Below, one piece after another: positions 26,665-35,743 of a DNA stretch of 64,000 nt. Numbering within the stretch: position 1 is the first letter of the stretch; every line of letters starts with the position of its first letter. The notes under the pieces are model-generated. The model did not search any database and was not told the DNA's origin. It saw only the letters and a list, made by a program, of their open reading frames with translations. The translations under genes were made by a program, and so were the position numbers. The stretch spans positions 744,001 through 808,000 of the forward strand of contig NZ_CP085051.1 of NCBI RefSeq assembly GCF_020616335.1, read 5' to 3'. The stretch comes from Corynebacterium uberis (GTDB lineage: Bacteria > Actinomycetota > Actinomycetes > Mycobacteriales > Mycobacteriaceae).

Positions 26665-28430
26665 TAGTCTTCGATGCGCGCCAGGGCGGCGCCTTGTTCG
26701 ATGGCCTGGCCGGCCTGGGCGAGCAGGTGGATGGTCCCGCTGGCCGGGGCGGTGACGGCGGATTCCATTTTCATCGCCTCGACGGTGGCTACCTTGTCGC
26801 CTTCGCTGACCTGGTCGCCGTCGGCGACGTGGAAGTCCACGATGCTGCCGGTATACGGGCTGGTCACGGCGGTTCCGGGGCCATCGGGGGAGCCGGCAGC
26901 GGATCCGGCGGACCCACTGGAAGGCTCGCCTGCGGGGCTGGGGCCCGCACCGCCGATAAGCCCTGCGGGCAGCGCCACGGAGTGCAGCCGGCCGTCGATC
27001 TCTATGGCTACGCGGACGCGCTCCTGGTAGGCGGCTTCGATTCCCCCGGCGGCCTGCGGGTAGCGCGGGGTGTATTCCTTATCCACCCAGTCGGTGTAAA
27101 TGCCGAGTTCGTTGCCGACGAGCGCCGGGTGGGTGACGATGTCCCGGTGGAAGGGCAGCACGGTGCGTACCCCTTCGATGCGAAACTCCGCCAGGGCGTG
27201 CTCAGCGCGGCGCAACGCGGCGGCGCGGTTGGGCCCCCACACGATGAGCTTGGCCAAAAGCGAGTCGTAGAAGCCGGGCACCTGGCTGCCGGAGCGCACC
27301 GCGGCGTCGACGCGGATGCCCGGCCCGCAGGGGGCCTCAAAGGTGGTCACGGTGCCGGGGCAGGGCACAAAGCCGTTGGCGGCGTCTTCGGCGTTGATGC
27401 GGAACTCAAAGGCGTGTCCGTGCGCTTGCGGCTCGGGCGGGCAGGACAACTCCAGGCCCGCGGCGATGCGGAACTGTTCGGCCACAATGTCTACCCCGGT
27501 CACGGCCTCGGTGATGGGGTGTTCTACCTGCACGCGGGTGTTGACTTCCAGGAAGGAGACGGTGCCGTCCTGGGAGACGATGTACTCGACGGTTCCGGCG
27601 CCGACGTAGCCTGCTGCCGCGCAGATGTCGCGCGCGCCGTCGATGATCGCCCGGCGCTGCTCCTCCCGCAGGAAGGGGGCCGGGGCCTCCTCGACGAGCT
27701 TTTGAAAGCGCCGCTGGGTTGAGCAGTCGCGGGTGCCCACCACGGAAATGTTGCCGTGCGTATCGGCCAGCACCTGGGCCTCCACGTGGCGGGGCTGGGT
27801 GAGGAATTTTTCTACAAAGCACTCGCCCCGGCCGAAGGCCTCACGGGCCTCCCGCCCGGCGGATTCGAAGGCGGACTCGATGTCGGCGGCGTTGTCTACT
27901 ACTTTCAGCCCGCGCCCGCCGCCGCCGAAGGCGGCCTTGATGGCAATGGGCAGCCCGTGCTCCTCGGCGAAGTCTCGGGCTTGCTCCCAGGAGTCCAGCG
28001 GGTCCGGGGTGCCGGGGGCCAGCGGCGCCCCGGCCTCCTGCGCGATGCGTCGGGCGGCAACCTTGTCACCGAGCTTGTCTATGGTCTCCGGGTCCGGGCC
28101 GATCCAGGTCAGCCCGGCGGCTATGACCTCGCGGGCGAAGTCAGAGTTTTCGGAGAGGAACCCGTAGCCGGGGTGGACGCAGTCGGCTCCGGCGCGCAGG
28201 GCGACGTCGATAAGCGCAGGAATGTTGAGGTAGGTGTCCTTCGGTGAGTTTCCAGGCAGCGCCCAGGCCTCGTCGGCGATGTGGGCGTGTGGGGCATCCG
28301 CATCGGCCTCGGAGTAGACCGCGATGGAACGAATGCCCAGGTCGCGGGCCACTCGCGCCACCCGCACGGCGATCTCACCGCGGTTGGCAATCAGCACCGC
28401 GGACAGGGGAAAAGAGTCAGTCTGGGTCAT
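26664..28430 (-). CDS. Biotin carboxylase-BCCP fusion (acyl/urea carboxylase alpha subunit type)
   Basis: A 588-residue protein. Biotin carboxylase spans about 8-455 with the ATP-grasp loop AAFGGGGRGLK and catalytic EVNTRVQVEHPITE. A BCCP/biotinyl domain at the C-terminus carries EAMKMES, whose lysine is biotinylated; a Gly/Ser/Pro linker joins them. It is downstream of the PxpB-PxpC fusion with a three-base gap, so it belongs to this operon and not to the housekeeping acyl-CoA carboxylase. PxpB/PxpC domains are homologous to the carboxyltransferase part of urea carboxylase, so the pair holds a full set of carboxylase domains. Confidence 0.92.
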   Translation of the reverse strand: MTQTDSFPLSAVLIANRGEIAVRVARVARDLGIRSIAVYSEADADAPHAHIADEAWALPGNSPKDTYLNIPALIDVALRAGADCVHPGYGFLSENSDFAREVIAAGLTWIGPDPETIDKLGDKVAARRIAQEAGAPLAPGTPDPLDSWEQARDFAEEHGLPIAIKAAFGGGGRGLKVVDNAADIESAFESAGREAREAFGRGECFVEKFLTQPRHVEAQVLADTHGNISVVGTRDCSTQRRFQKLVEEAPAPFLREEQRRAIIDGARDICAAAGYVGAGTVEYIVSQDGTVSFLEVNTRVQVEHPITEAVTGVDIVAEQFRIAAGLELSCPPEPQAHGHAFEFRINAEDAANGFVPCPGTVTTFEAPCGPGIRVDAAVRSGSQVPGFYDSLLAKLIVWGPNRAAALRRAEHALAEFRIEGVRTVLPFHRDIVTHPALVGNELGIYTDWVDKEYTPRYPQAAGGIEAAYQERVRVAIEIDGRLHSVALPAGLIGGAGPSPAGEPSSGSAGSAAGSPDGPGTAVTSPYTGSIVDFHVADGDQVSEGDKVATVEAMKMESAVTAPASGTIHLLAQAGQAIEQGAALARIED

Positions 28431-28433
28431 GGT

Positions 28434-29999
28434 TTACTCCTCGATCGGGGCGGGCAGGGGGACAAAGCGGACCGTATCGCCGGGGGCGAGCTGGCCGGCG
28501 GCGTCCACGTCCGCGGCCACGACTGTGGCGATGACGGGGTAGCCGCCGGTGACGGGGTGGTCGCGCAGGAACACCACCGGCTGGCCATTGGGGGGAACCT
28601 GGATGGAGCCGGCAACCATGCCTTCGCTGGGCAGCTCGGCGGTGGCGTAGGCGTCCTCGCGGGCGAGCGCACAACCGGACAGCCGCAGGCCCACCCGGTT
28701 AGACGTGGGGGTGACCGTCCACTCCTGCTCACTCAGGGCGTTTGCGGCCTCCTGGAACCACTGCGCGCGCGGGCCCGGAATGACCCGCAGGGACACCGCG
28801 CCGTCGGGGTCGGCCTTGCGCAGCGGGTTGACGCCAGGCAACCCGACGCTGCCGCGCACCTGGGCGGCACCGCGCAGCACAGCACCGGCCTCGAGCGGGT
28901 CCGGGCCCAGCCCGGAGAGCACATCCGTTGCCGCACTGCCCAGCTCCGTGGGGGCGCTCAACCCGCCGCGTACCGCCAGGTAGGAGCGCAGGCCGCGGCG
29001 CGCAGGTCCTACGGTCAGCTCGCTTCCGGCGGGCACCAGGATGGGGGTTGCTGGGGGCACGGGCAGCCGGTCGCGGGTGATTGGCGCGTCGGCCCCAGCC
29101 ACCGCCACCACGGCGTCGACCAGGGCGCGCAGCGTCATCCCTCCGATGTTTTCCAGCACCACCGCGCCAGGGGCGTTGCCCACCGCCGCATTGGCCGCGC
29201 GTGCCGACGCCCCATCTGCCGCACCGCTGCCCGTCACCCCCAGACTGGCCTGCCCGCCGCGCCCGGCGTCCTGGTAGAGGGTCTGCATGCCCACGGATTC
29301 GACGGTGAGCAGGGCGCGGGAGGGGCTAGCAGGTGGCTGGGCCGGGGGTGGCGGAGCCAGCTCGATGGCCTCGCGCACGGCCCGGTAGCGCACCGGGGTG
29401 TTGGGGCCCACCAGCGCGGGCGGGGTAGCCGTGGCATCCCACAGCGGGGTGGGGGAGTGTCCGATGAGCTGCCAGCCGCCCGGTGAGGTGCGCGGGTAGA
29501 CGGCGGAAAAGTTATCGGCCAGGCCTACCGCCCCTGCGGGCACGGCGGTGCGGGGGCTGTCCAGGCGCTTAACCGAGCGAGCGTCGGCGGGGTCGGCGGG
29601 CACGCAATAGGTAAACCCGGGGGCAAACCCGCCGAAGGCGCCCACCCATTCGGTGCTGGTGTGCCAGGCGATCAGCGCCTCTTCCGACGTTTCCTGGGCG
29701 GCGGCGAGGGCGGACAGATCAGCGCCGTCATAGACCACCTCGATGGTGACGGGTTCGGCGTGGTCGGCCGCGTGGGTGGCCGGCTGGAAGTCCGCGAGCG
29801 TGCGCGCCGCGGCGGCCACAGCCGCGGGGCTGTCCAGGATGACCAGCAAGGTAGACGCGGCGGCGATGGCCTCGCGCTGCCCGGGCAGCGGGTGGGCGTT
29901 CAACTCGGCGTGCCAGGCCATGACTTCTGCCAGGTCGGGAAGATCGACGAGCAGCCCGTGGTCGCCGACGGGGTGAATGGTCCGGGGGGAGAGGGACAT
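28434..29999 (-). CDS. 5-oxoprolinase PxpB-PxpC fusion (KipI-KipA)
   Basis: A 521-residue fusion. Residues about 1-220 match PxpB/KipI (AHS1; GGFAPGFTYC near 123-132 and the TSPGGWQLIGHSP motif), about 228-521 match PxpC/KipA (AHS2; LYQDAGRGGQASLGV, YLAVRGG, SNRVGLRLSG). In Bacillus and E. coli these are separate subunits of the ATP-dependent 5-oxoprolinase; fused forms occur. It lies between pxpA and the carboxylase gene with gaps of three bases on both sides. Confidence 0.93.
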   Translation of the reverse strand: MSLSPRTIHPVGDHGLLVDLPDLAEVMAWHAELNAHPLPGQREAIAAASTLLVILDSPAAVAAAARTLADFQPATHAADHAEPVTIEVVYDGADLSALAAAQETSEEALIAWHTSTEWVGAFGGFAPGFTYCVPADPADARSVKRLDSPRTAVPAGAVGLADNFSAVYPRTSPGGWQLIGHSPTPLWDATATPPALVGPNTPVRYRAVREAIELAPPPPAQPPASPSRALLTVESVGMQTLYQDAGRGGQASLGVTGSGAADGASARAANAAVGNAPGAVVLENIGGMTLRALVDAVVAVAGADAPITRDRLPVPPATPILVPAGSELTVGPARRGLRSYLAVRGGLSAPTELGSAATDVLSGLGPDPLEAGAVLRGAAQVRGSVGLPGVNPLRKADPDGAVSLRVIPGPRAQWFQEAANALSEQEWTVTPTSNRVGLRLSGCALAREDAYATAELPSEGMVAGSIQVPPNGQPVVFLRDHPVTGGYPVIATVVAADVDAAGQLAPGDTVRFVPLPAPIEE

Positions 30000-30002
30000 G
30001 GG

Positions 30003-30782
30003 CTAAGAATCCTGTCCGGCGAATGCGCGAATAGCAATGCCCTCTTTTTCTAAGGCGGCGACAATGCCGCGGGCCATCTCCACCGCGCCGGGGGAGTCGC
30101 CGTGGACGCAGACGGACTGTGCGCCCACGTCTACCCGGGTGCCGTCGGTGGCGGTGACGGTCCCGGTGGTGGCCACCTGGATGACGCGGTCGACCACCTC
30201 CTGTGTGGTGGCCAGCACGGCGCCGGGCAAGCGCCGGGAGACAAGGGTGCCGTCGGGGTTGTAGCCGCGGTCGGCGAAGGCCTCGCGGACAACCGGCAGG
30301 CCCTTGGCAGTGGCGGCGTCGATGGCCACGGAGCCGGGAAGCAGCAGCACGGGCAGGTCGCGGCCGAAGGCAGCCACGCCGTCGATGACCGCCTGGGCCT
30401 GAGCCTCGTGGTGGACGATGGCGTTGTAGAGCGCGCCGTGGGGCTTGACATACGCCACCGCGGTGCCGTGGGCCCGGGCGAGCGCGTCGAGGGCGCCGAT
30501 TTGGTAGAGCACCTCGTCGGCGAGCTCCGCGGGGGCGTAGTCCATGAAGCGTCGGCCGAACCCGGGGGCGTCGCGGTAGCCCACGTGCGCGCCCACGGTG
30601 ACGCCGCGGGCGGCTGCGGCCGCGACGGTGCGGGCGATGTCGTGGGGGTCGCCGGCATGGAAGCCGCAGGCCACGTTGGCGCTGCTGACTAGTTCGAGCA
30701 TGGCGGCGTCATCGGCCACCGGGTTGCCGGCGGTGGTTTCTCCCAGGTCCGCGTTGAGGTCAATGCTCAGGTGCGTGCTCAT
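30003..30782 (-). CDS. pxpA: 5-oxoprolinase subunit PxpA (LamB/YcsF)
   Basis: A 259-residue LamB/YcsF protein: IDLNADLGE (7-15), SANVACGFHAGDP (about 32-44), GAHVGYRD, YVKPHGALYN (about 110-119) and VCVHGDSPGA near 225. PxpA with PxpB and PxpC hydrolyses 5-oxo-L-proline to glutamate using ATP. First gene of its operon; start 30782 with AAAGG about 12 bases upstream. A longer in-frame start at 30827 is less likely since it would abut the operator. Confidence 0.95.
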   Translation of the reverse strand: MSTHLSIDLNADLGETTAGNPVADDAAMLELVSSANVACGFHAGDPHDIARTVAAAAARGVTVGAHVGYRDAPGFGRRFMDYAPAELADEVLYQIGALDALARAHGTAVAYVKPHGALYNAIVHHEAQAQAVIDGVAAFGRDLPVLLLPGSVAIDAATAKGLPVVREAFADRGYNPDGTLVSRRLPGAVLATTQEVVDRVIQVATTGTVTATDGTRVDVGAQSVCVHGDSPGAVEMARGIVAALEKEGIAIRAFAGQDS

Positions 30783-30832
30783 GGAAGGGGCCGCCTTTCT
30801 TGAAACAGTGGGCTGGGTCCACCCCATCCAGG

Positions 30833-30849
30833 GGATTGTTGAACAATCC
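30833..30849. promoter_or_regulatory. GntR-type operator, copy 2 (perfect 17-bp palindrome)
   Basis: GGATTGTTGAACAATCC is a perfect palindrome (8+1+8), 50 bases upstream of the pxpA ATG. It shares GGATTGTTGAACAA with the site at 23809-23822 in front of the transporter operon. Confidence 0.7.
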
Positions 30850-30947
30850 GGGGTGGTTTGGGTGGAAGTCTAGCTATTTTTGTTCCACCCCGTCGCCGTT
30901 TTTACCCCCGCGGTGTCCGTTTTCTCCCCCGCAGCCTCCCCCGCGGG

Positions 30948-32615
30948 CTACCCCGCGGCCTCCGCCGGAACGTCGAGCAGCCAGGACACCAGCAGCGCCC
31001 CGGGATCCACCACCCCCACGGCGCGCTCCTGAAGATAGGAGGCCCGCCCCTTGGCCGGGCGCATGGTCGCGGTGGCCTGGGCGCCTGCGGTGGCGGCCTG
31101 CCCGGCTGCGGCGAGCACCGCCGCGAAGTCAGCCTGTGGATTCTCAGCCAGCGCCTCCTCGGCGGCATCCGCAGCCGGGGCCAGCGCATCAATGACCGTG
31201 CGCTGCCCCGGGCGCGCCCCGCCGAGCTCGGTGATGGCCTCTTGTGCGCGGCGCAGCCCGCGGGCCAGGCCTTCAGCGGGACAGTCCGCGTCCGCCAGGG
31301 CGCGGCTCAGCTGCTCGCACAGGGTTCCCAGCACGGCTCCGGAGGTTCCCCCGGCACGCACAAAAAGTCGTTGGGCCAGGCCCTTGAGCACGTCGGTGGG
31401 CTGTCCGCGCAGCGGGAGCTCCAGGCCGCCGAAGGCGGCGGTCATGTTGGTGCCAAAGTCCCCGTCGCCGGCGCGCCGGTCCAGCTCGGTCAGCTCATCG
31501 GCGCCGCCTTGGATGCGCTCGATGGCGGCGCTCAGCCAGGGCTGGGGCTCGCCGGTGCTGGGCAGGGGGTCGCTGATGCGCATGCGCGCAGGGCTGGCCT
31601 GCGGGTCGCTCACCATCTGGGGCCAGGCGGGGGCGGCGGTGGGGGCGTCGAGAAGCTCAAGGATCTCCTCGTCGACGGGGGCGAGGGTCAGCGAGACCCC
31701 GTGCATGTTCACCGAGGTGACAAAGCTGCCCACCAGACCGCGGCGCACGCGGATGCCGCGCTGGTCCAGCTCGCGCAGGGCGTCGGCGAAGAACACCCCG
31801 AGTTCGAGTTGCGTGGTCGATCCCAGGCCGTTGATCACCACCGCGACCTGCGCACCAGCCTCCAGGCCGGCCGCCTGGGTGACGCGCTCGACGAGCGTGG
31901 CAGCGATCTCGGCAGCCGTGGACGTGGCCACGGTGTCGGTGCCCGGCTCGCCGTGGATGCCCACGCCCATTTCCATCTGGCCGGCCGGCAGGTCAAAGGT
32001 GGCGCGCCCCGTGGTGGGCACGTGTCCGGGGGCAAGTGCTACCGCCATGGAGCGGGCGGTGGTGGCCACGCGCTGAGCAAGGTCAACTACGCGCTCTAGC
32101 GAGTCCCCGCGTGCGGCGGCGGCCCCGGCGACCTTTTCCACCAGGATCGTCGCGGCGGTCCCGCGTCGCCCGGGTCCGTCCTCGCCGTCGCGCAGTTCGG
32201 TGGCGACGTCATCGTCCACAAGCACCACCGCGGTATCAACATCCGCGCAGGTCGTGCGTGCGGTGGAGAAGTTCATCACGTCGCCGGTGTAGTTCTTGAC
32301 AATGTGCACCACACCGCGGCCCTGGTCGCACGCCCGCGTCGCCGCGGCAATCTGCACGGCGTTGGGCGAGGTAAACAGCAGCCCCGGCACCGCGGCGTCG
32401 AGCATCCCAGGCCCCACAAATCCGGCGTGCAGCGGCTCGTGTCCGGACCCGCCACCGGAGAGCACGCGCACCTGAGCCGGGGCGTCCGAAAGGGCGGCGC
32501 TGAGCACAAAGCCTCCGTCGTCCCAGCGTGCGTGCGGGTGGGCGGCAAGCAGCCCGCCCAAACCCTCGGGCAGGAAATCATCAGGATCATTGCGTAAAGC
32601 GGCACCGTGAGTCAT
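30948..32615 (-). CDS. ATP-dependent dihydroxyacetone kinase (DhaK-DhaL fusion)
   Basis: A 555-residue kinase. The DhaK half has LSGGGSGHEP (about 52-61) and GIHGEPG, whose histidine binds dihydroxyacetone covalently; the DhaL half has DGDFGTNM for Mg-ATP and RAGGTSGAVLG. Fused DhaK-DhaL enzymes use ATP rather than the PTS. It has the length of the Citrobacter-type enzyme. It reads toward pxpA but is separated by 165 bp containing the operator. Confidence 0.93.
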   Translation of the reverse strand: MTHGAALRNDPDDFLPEGLGGLLAAHPHARWDDGGFVLSAALSDAPAQVRVLSGGGSGHEPLHAGFVGPGMLDAAVPGLLFTSPNAVQIAAATRACDQGRGVVHIVKNYTGDVMNFSTARTTCADVDTAVVLVDDDVATELRDGEDGPGRRGTAATILVEKVAGAAAARGDSLERVVDLAQRVATTARSMAVALAPGHVPTTGRATFDLPAGQMEMGVGIHGEPGTDTVATSTAAEIAATLVERVTQAAGLEAGAQVAVVINGLGSTTQLELGVFFADALRELDQRGIRVRRGLVGSFVTSVNMHGVSLTLAPVDEEILELLDAPTAAPAWPQMVSDPQASPARMRISDPLPSTGEPQPWLSAAIERIQGGADELTELDRRAGDGDFGTNMTAAFGGLELPLRGQPTDVLKGLAQRLFVRAGGTSGAVLGTLCEQLSRALADADCPAEGLARGLRRAQEAITELGGARPGQRTVIDALAPAADAAEEALAENPQADFAAVLAAAGQAATAGAQATATMRPAKGRASYLQERAVGVVDPGALLVSWLLDVPAEAAG

Positions 32616-32634
32616 GGCCGCGAGACTACCCGTT

Positions 32635-33036
32635 TTACTCGCACACCAGCCCAAGATTGATCCCGGGGATCTCCCACGCATACTGCTTATCGACGCCCCC
32701 GTCCTCACCCTGCGCCGCCACCTCACCGGTGCGCGCCACGAGCTGCGCGCGCACAGCCTGAGTGATGGGAATGATCCAGCCGGCTACCGGGTCCAATGCC
32801 GGGGCGGGGGTGGCCTTGTCCGGGGCTGCGACAAAGCTCACCGGCCGGGCGTCGGGGCACTCCAGGCGGACGTCCTCGCCCGCGCGCAAGGCGGCCGACA
32901 GTGGCGGCGCGACCTCGGGGGAGAAGGTGACAACCACCAGGGACTCGGCAGTGTGCACGTGGAGGCGCTGCGCAGCCAGGACGTGGGCCTGCTGCGGCGC
33001 GCGGGCCAGCGGGGAGCGGCGGCGAAAGAGCTTCAT
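32635..33036 (-). CDS. Hypothetical protein
   Basis: A 133-residue protein with a basic N-terminus and no signal peptide or membrane helix. No motif is recognised. It lies between the DUF1707 gene (9 bp away) and the kinase gene (19 bp away) on the same strand, so the three may be one transcript. It contains an exact copy of the dispersed 16-mer, where it encodes Gly-Val-Asp-Lys. Confidence 0.6.
   Translation of the reverse strand: MKLFRRRSPLARAPQQAHVLAAQRLHVHTAESLVVVTFSPEVAPPLSAALRAGEDVRLECPDARPVSFVAAPDKATPAPALDPVAGWIIPITQAVRAQLVARTGEVAAQGEDGGVDKQYAWEIPGINLGLVCE
32685..32700 (-). repeat. Dispersed word GGGGGCGTCGATAAGC, exact copy
   Basis: Exact 16-mer on the minus strand, inside the 133-residue hypothetical gene. 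Confidence 0.7.
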
Positions 33037-33045
33037 GGCCTGCGA

Positions 33046-33660
33046 CTAACCCCGCGGATAGACCTGAACGTCTACCCCTCCGAAGGCCGCTAGGCCCGTG
33101 ATGCGTACCCGGGGTGCGCCCGCCGGTGCTGGGGCAACACTGCGACCCTGTCTGGACGCCTGGCGCTGGCTGAAGCTGCCGAAGAGCCCCAGGCCCTCGC
33201 AGATGACCTCAACATCGTCGAAGACCTTGATGGTTATCCCCCCGAATAGCGCTACTGCCTGGATGACTGTCTCCGGGGCGCTCAGCTCCACGTTGCGCAG
33301 ATCAATGTCCACCCCGCCGAAGGAAGCGACGGCGCGGTGGGTGGAGGCTAAGGCTCCGCGGGAGCGCTCCGTACCGCCGAAAACCCCCACCGACCAGGAC
33401 GAACCCCGCACTGCGGAGGTGCGCCGGGGTGCGGGGGCTGAAGCTGCAACAGGTGTGGGGACGGTGGGGGCGGGGACGTCGGCAAGCAGGGCGGGAAGCT
33501 CATCGGCGTAGGTCGCCCGGATGGCGGCCATGGTGCGCTCCTCAAACTCCGCGATGGTCAGCTGCCCGCGCGACAACGCCGCGCCGAGCTCTTCGGTGGC
33601 CTGGTGGCGCTGGTCATCGGTGGCGCGCGGGCGCGCGGCGGGGGTGTTCATAGTGGTCAT
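33046..33660 (-). CDS. DUF1707 protein with YvqF-like C-terminal domain
   Basis: A 204-residue soluble protein. Residues about 8-60 form the DUF1707 helical domain (RATDDQRHQATEELGAALSRG). The C-terminal half repeats a FGG-containing beta pattern (VGVFGGTER, ASFGGVDIDLRNVEL, ALFGGITIKV, AAFGGVDVQVYP), as in the beta-helical domain of LiaF/YvqF-like proteins. This combination is common in actinobacteria, often tied to envelope stress; a specific role is unknown. The 265 bp upstream, up to prfC, holds only doubtful short ORFs. Confidence 0.85.
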   Translation of the reverse strand: MTTMNTPAARPRATDDQRHQATEELGAALSRGQLTIAEFEERTMAAIRATYADELPALLADVPAPTVPTPVAASAPAPRRTSAVRGSSWSVGVFGGTERSRGALASTHRAVASFGGVDIDLRNVELSAPETVIQAVALFGGITIKVFDDVEVICEGLGLFGSFSQRQASRQGRSVAPAPAGAPRVRITGLAAFGGVDVQVYPRG

Positions 33661-33925
33661 CCTAGGTGATAGGAATGACCCAGACCATTGCTGCGGGCGC
33701 GCTGGTGTGCCGATTGTCCGGCCGACACGGCTGGCGGGGCTGGTGGTTAGTCGGCCAGATCGTGCCGGGCGTAGCGCCGTGCGGCGCCCAGCTGGCGGCG
33801 TACCGCAAACGGATCGCGGCCAGCGCGTCCTGTCCCGCGGCGCTTGTGCGGCTTGCACAGGGCGCAGCCTCGCCAGCTGCGGGAGGGGTGATGATTAGGC
33901 ACGGGTCGGGTGCTCCTTTTTGGGT

Positions 33926-35569
33926 TTAGTCGTCTGCCACCAGCGGCTCGAGAGTGAACTCCGGGTGCTCCTTCTCGATGAACGCCAGCTTCCACTTATC
34001 CCCGAACAGCGCGATGAGCTCGCCGTCGGTGCGGGTAAACACCTCGACGCCGCGCTGCCGGCCCAACCCGGGGGCGGACTCCGCGTCGGTGCGCCTGGCC
34101 ACCTTATAGGGGATGGGGTCGATCTCCGTCTCCACGTTATATTCGGCGGCCATGCGGGCCTGCATGACCTCGAACTGCATGGGGCCTACGGCGGCCATGA
34201 CGGGGTTGGCATCGCCGCGGATCTCATTGCGCAGGATCTGCACCACGCCCTCTGCATCCAACTGCTCGAGGGCCTTGCGGAACTGCTTGTACTTGCCCAG
34301 AGACTTGGCACGCAGGATCCGGAAATGCTCAGGGGCAAACTGCGGCATGGGCGGGTACTGGATCTTGCGGCCGGTATACAGGGTGTCCCCGGGCGCCAGC
34401 GATCCGGCGTTGACCAGGCCCACAATATCGCCCGGGAAGGCCGTCTCCACCGTGGCGCGGGTGCGCCCAAAGACGGTCAGTGCATACTTGGTGGAAAAGC
34501 TGCGCCCGCTCTGGGCGTGGGTCACCTGCATGCCGCGGTCAAACTCCCCGGAGACCACGCGCATGAACGCCAAGGTGTCGCGGTGATTGCGGTCCATGCC
34601 CGCCTGGGCCTTGAACACGATGCCGGAAAAATCATCATCGACCTCCCGGCGGGTATCCATGGCGCTGGTGGCGGCCTCGATGACCTTCGGGTCCGCGTCG
34701 CGCCCGGCCGGCGAGGGCGCCAGCGCACACAGGGCGTCCAGGATCTGGTGGACACCAAAGTTCAGCATGGCGGAGGCAAAGATCACCGGGGAGGTCTCGC
34801 AGGCCTCGAAAAGCTCCTGGTCATGCACGGCGCCGTCGGCAGCCAGCAGTTCTGCCTCCTCAGCGGCGCGCTCCCACACCTCGCCCTCGCGCTCACGGGC
34901 CTGGTCAGGGGAGTAGTGCTCCTCCGGCGCGATGGTGGAACCGCCGGCCGTGCGGATGAAGTGGACATACTCATCGACCTCGCCGTCCGGGGTGACGCGG
35001 GCCAGGCCCCGGAAATCGCCGGCATCACCGACGGGCCAAAACAGCGGGGTGGGCTGCAGACCGATCTCACTGACAATCTCATCGACAAGCTCCAGCGGTT
35101 CGCGGCCCACCCGGTCCCACTTGTTGATCACCGTCACGATGGGCAACCCCCGGGACTTGCACACGCGGAAAAGCTGGAGGGTCTGGGGCTCGAGGCCTTT
35201 CGCGGCGTCGATAAGCATGACTGCCGCATCGACCGCCATGAGCACGCGGTAGGTGTCCTCGGAGAAGTCCGCGTGGCCGGGGGTGTCCACCAGGTTGATC
35301 ACAAAGGGGGCGCCCTCGTGGCCGCTAGGGGCGTATTCGAACTGCAAGGCTGACGAGGCGATGGAGATGCCGCGGTCCTTTTCCATCTCCATCCAGTCAG
35401 ACACAGTGGACTTGCGTCCCGCCTTACCGTGAACGGCACCGGCCTCAGAAATCATGTGGGCGTGCAGCGCCAAAGCCTCGGTGAGCGTGGATTTACCGGC
35501 GTCCGGGTGAGCGATGACGGCAAAGGTGCGCCGCAGTGCTGCCTCGTTCTTGGTCGCGGTCTCGCTCAT
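33926..35569 (-). CDS. prfC: Peptide chain release factor 3
   Basis: A 547-residue translational GTPase. G1 AHPDAGKST (about 20-28), G2 region DRGISIASSAL, G3 DTPGH (about 95-99) and G4 NKWD (about 149-152) are intact; NKWDR with a divergent switch distinguishes RF3 from EF-G. It recycles RF1/RF2 after termination. It marks the last core gene before the lower-GC island. Confidence 0.96.
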   Translation of the reverse strand: MSETATKNEAALRRTFAVIAHPDAGKSTLTEALALHAHMISEAGAVHGKAGRKSTVSDWMEMEKDRGISIASSALQFEYAPSGHEGAPFVINLVDTPGHADFSEDTYRVLMAVDAAVMLIDAAKGLEPQTLQLFRVCKSRGLPIVTVINKWDRVGREPLELVDEIVSEIGLQPTPLFWPVGDAGDFRGLARVTPDGEVDEYVHFIRTAGGSTIAPEEHYSPDQAREREGEVWERAAEEAELLAADGAVHDQELFEACETSPVIFASAMLNFGVHQILDALCALAPSPAGRDADPKVIEAATSAMDTRREVDDDFSGIVFKAQAGMDRNHRDTLAFMRVVSGEFDRGMQVTHAQSGRSFSTKYALTVFGRTRATVETAFPGDIVGLVNAGSLAPGDTLYTGRKIQYPPMPQFAPEHFRILRAKSLGKYKQFRKALEQLDAEGVVQILRNEIRGDANPVMAAVGPMQFEVMQARMAAEYNVETEIDPIPYKVARRTDAESAPGLGRQRGVEVFTRTDGELIALFGDKWKLAFIEKEHPEFTLEPLVADD

Positions 35570-35614
35570 CGTCTCCCCTTCACGTGGTGGCTGGTGCCTG
35601 GTGCTTAGTTCTTG

Positions 35615-35629
35615 GCGCCTGACAGGCGC
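35615..35629. repeat. Small inverted repeat upstream of prfC
   Basis: GCGCCTGACAGGCGC is a perfect inverted repeat (7+1+7) 46 bp upstream of prfC and 115 bp from the stop of the island's last gene. It could be part of a terminator or an operator; no T-run follows. Confidence 0.35.
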
Positions 35630-35743
35630 GCAACCTGAACAGGATACAGCACCTACCAGCGAAGTTGGAACCGGATCCAGTGCACGACTGCGAGGTGATG
35701 AGGGATGCAGGTGTTTGAATAGCGCAACGGCGGTGCAACTTGT

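Noticed and set aside
26664..28430. Housekeeping acyl-CoA carboxylase alpha subunit (AccBC)
   Set aside because: Domain order fits, but it is embedded in the pxp operon with three-base spacing and followed by the locus regulator; a dedicated role is more likely.
33666..33929. 87-codon open frame between the DUF1707 gene and prfC
   Set aside because: No ribosome site, no motif, and overlapping ORFs on the opposite strand are equally good; treated as non-coding.
33920..35353. 477-codon open frame opposite prfC
   Set aside because: Shadow of prfC; all RF3 GTPase motifs are on the minus strand.
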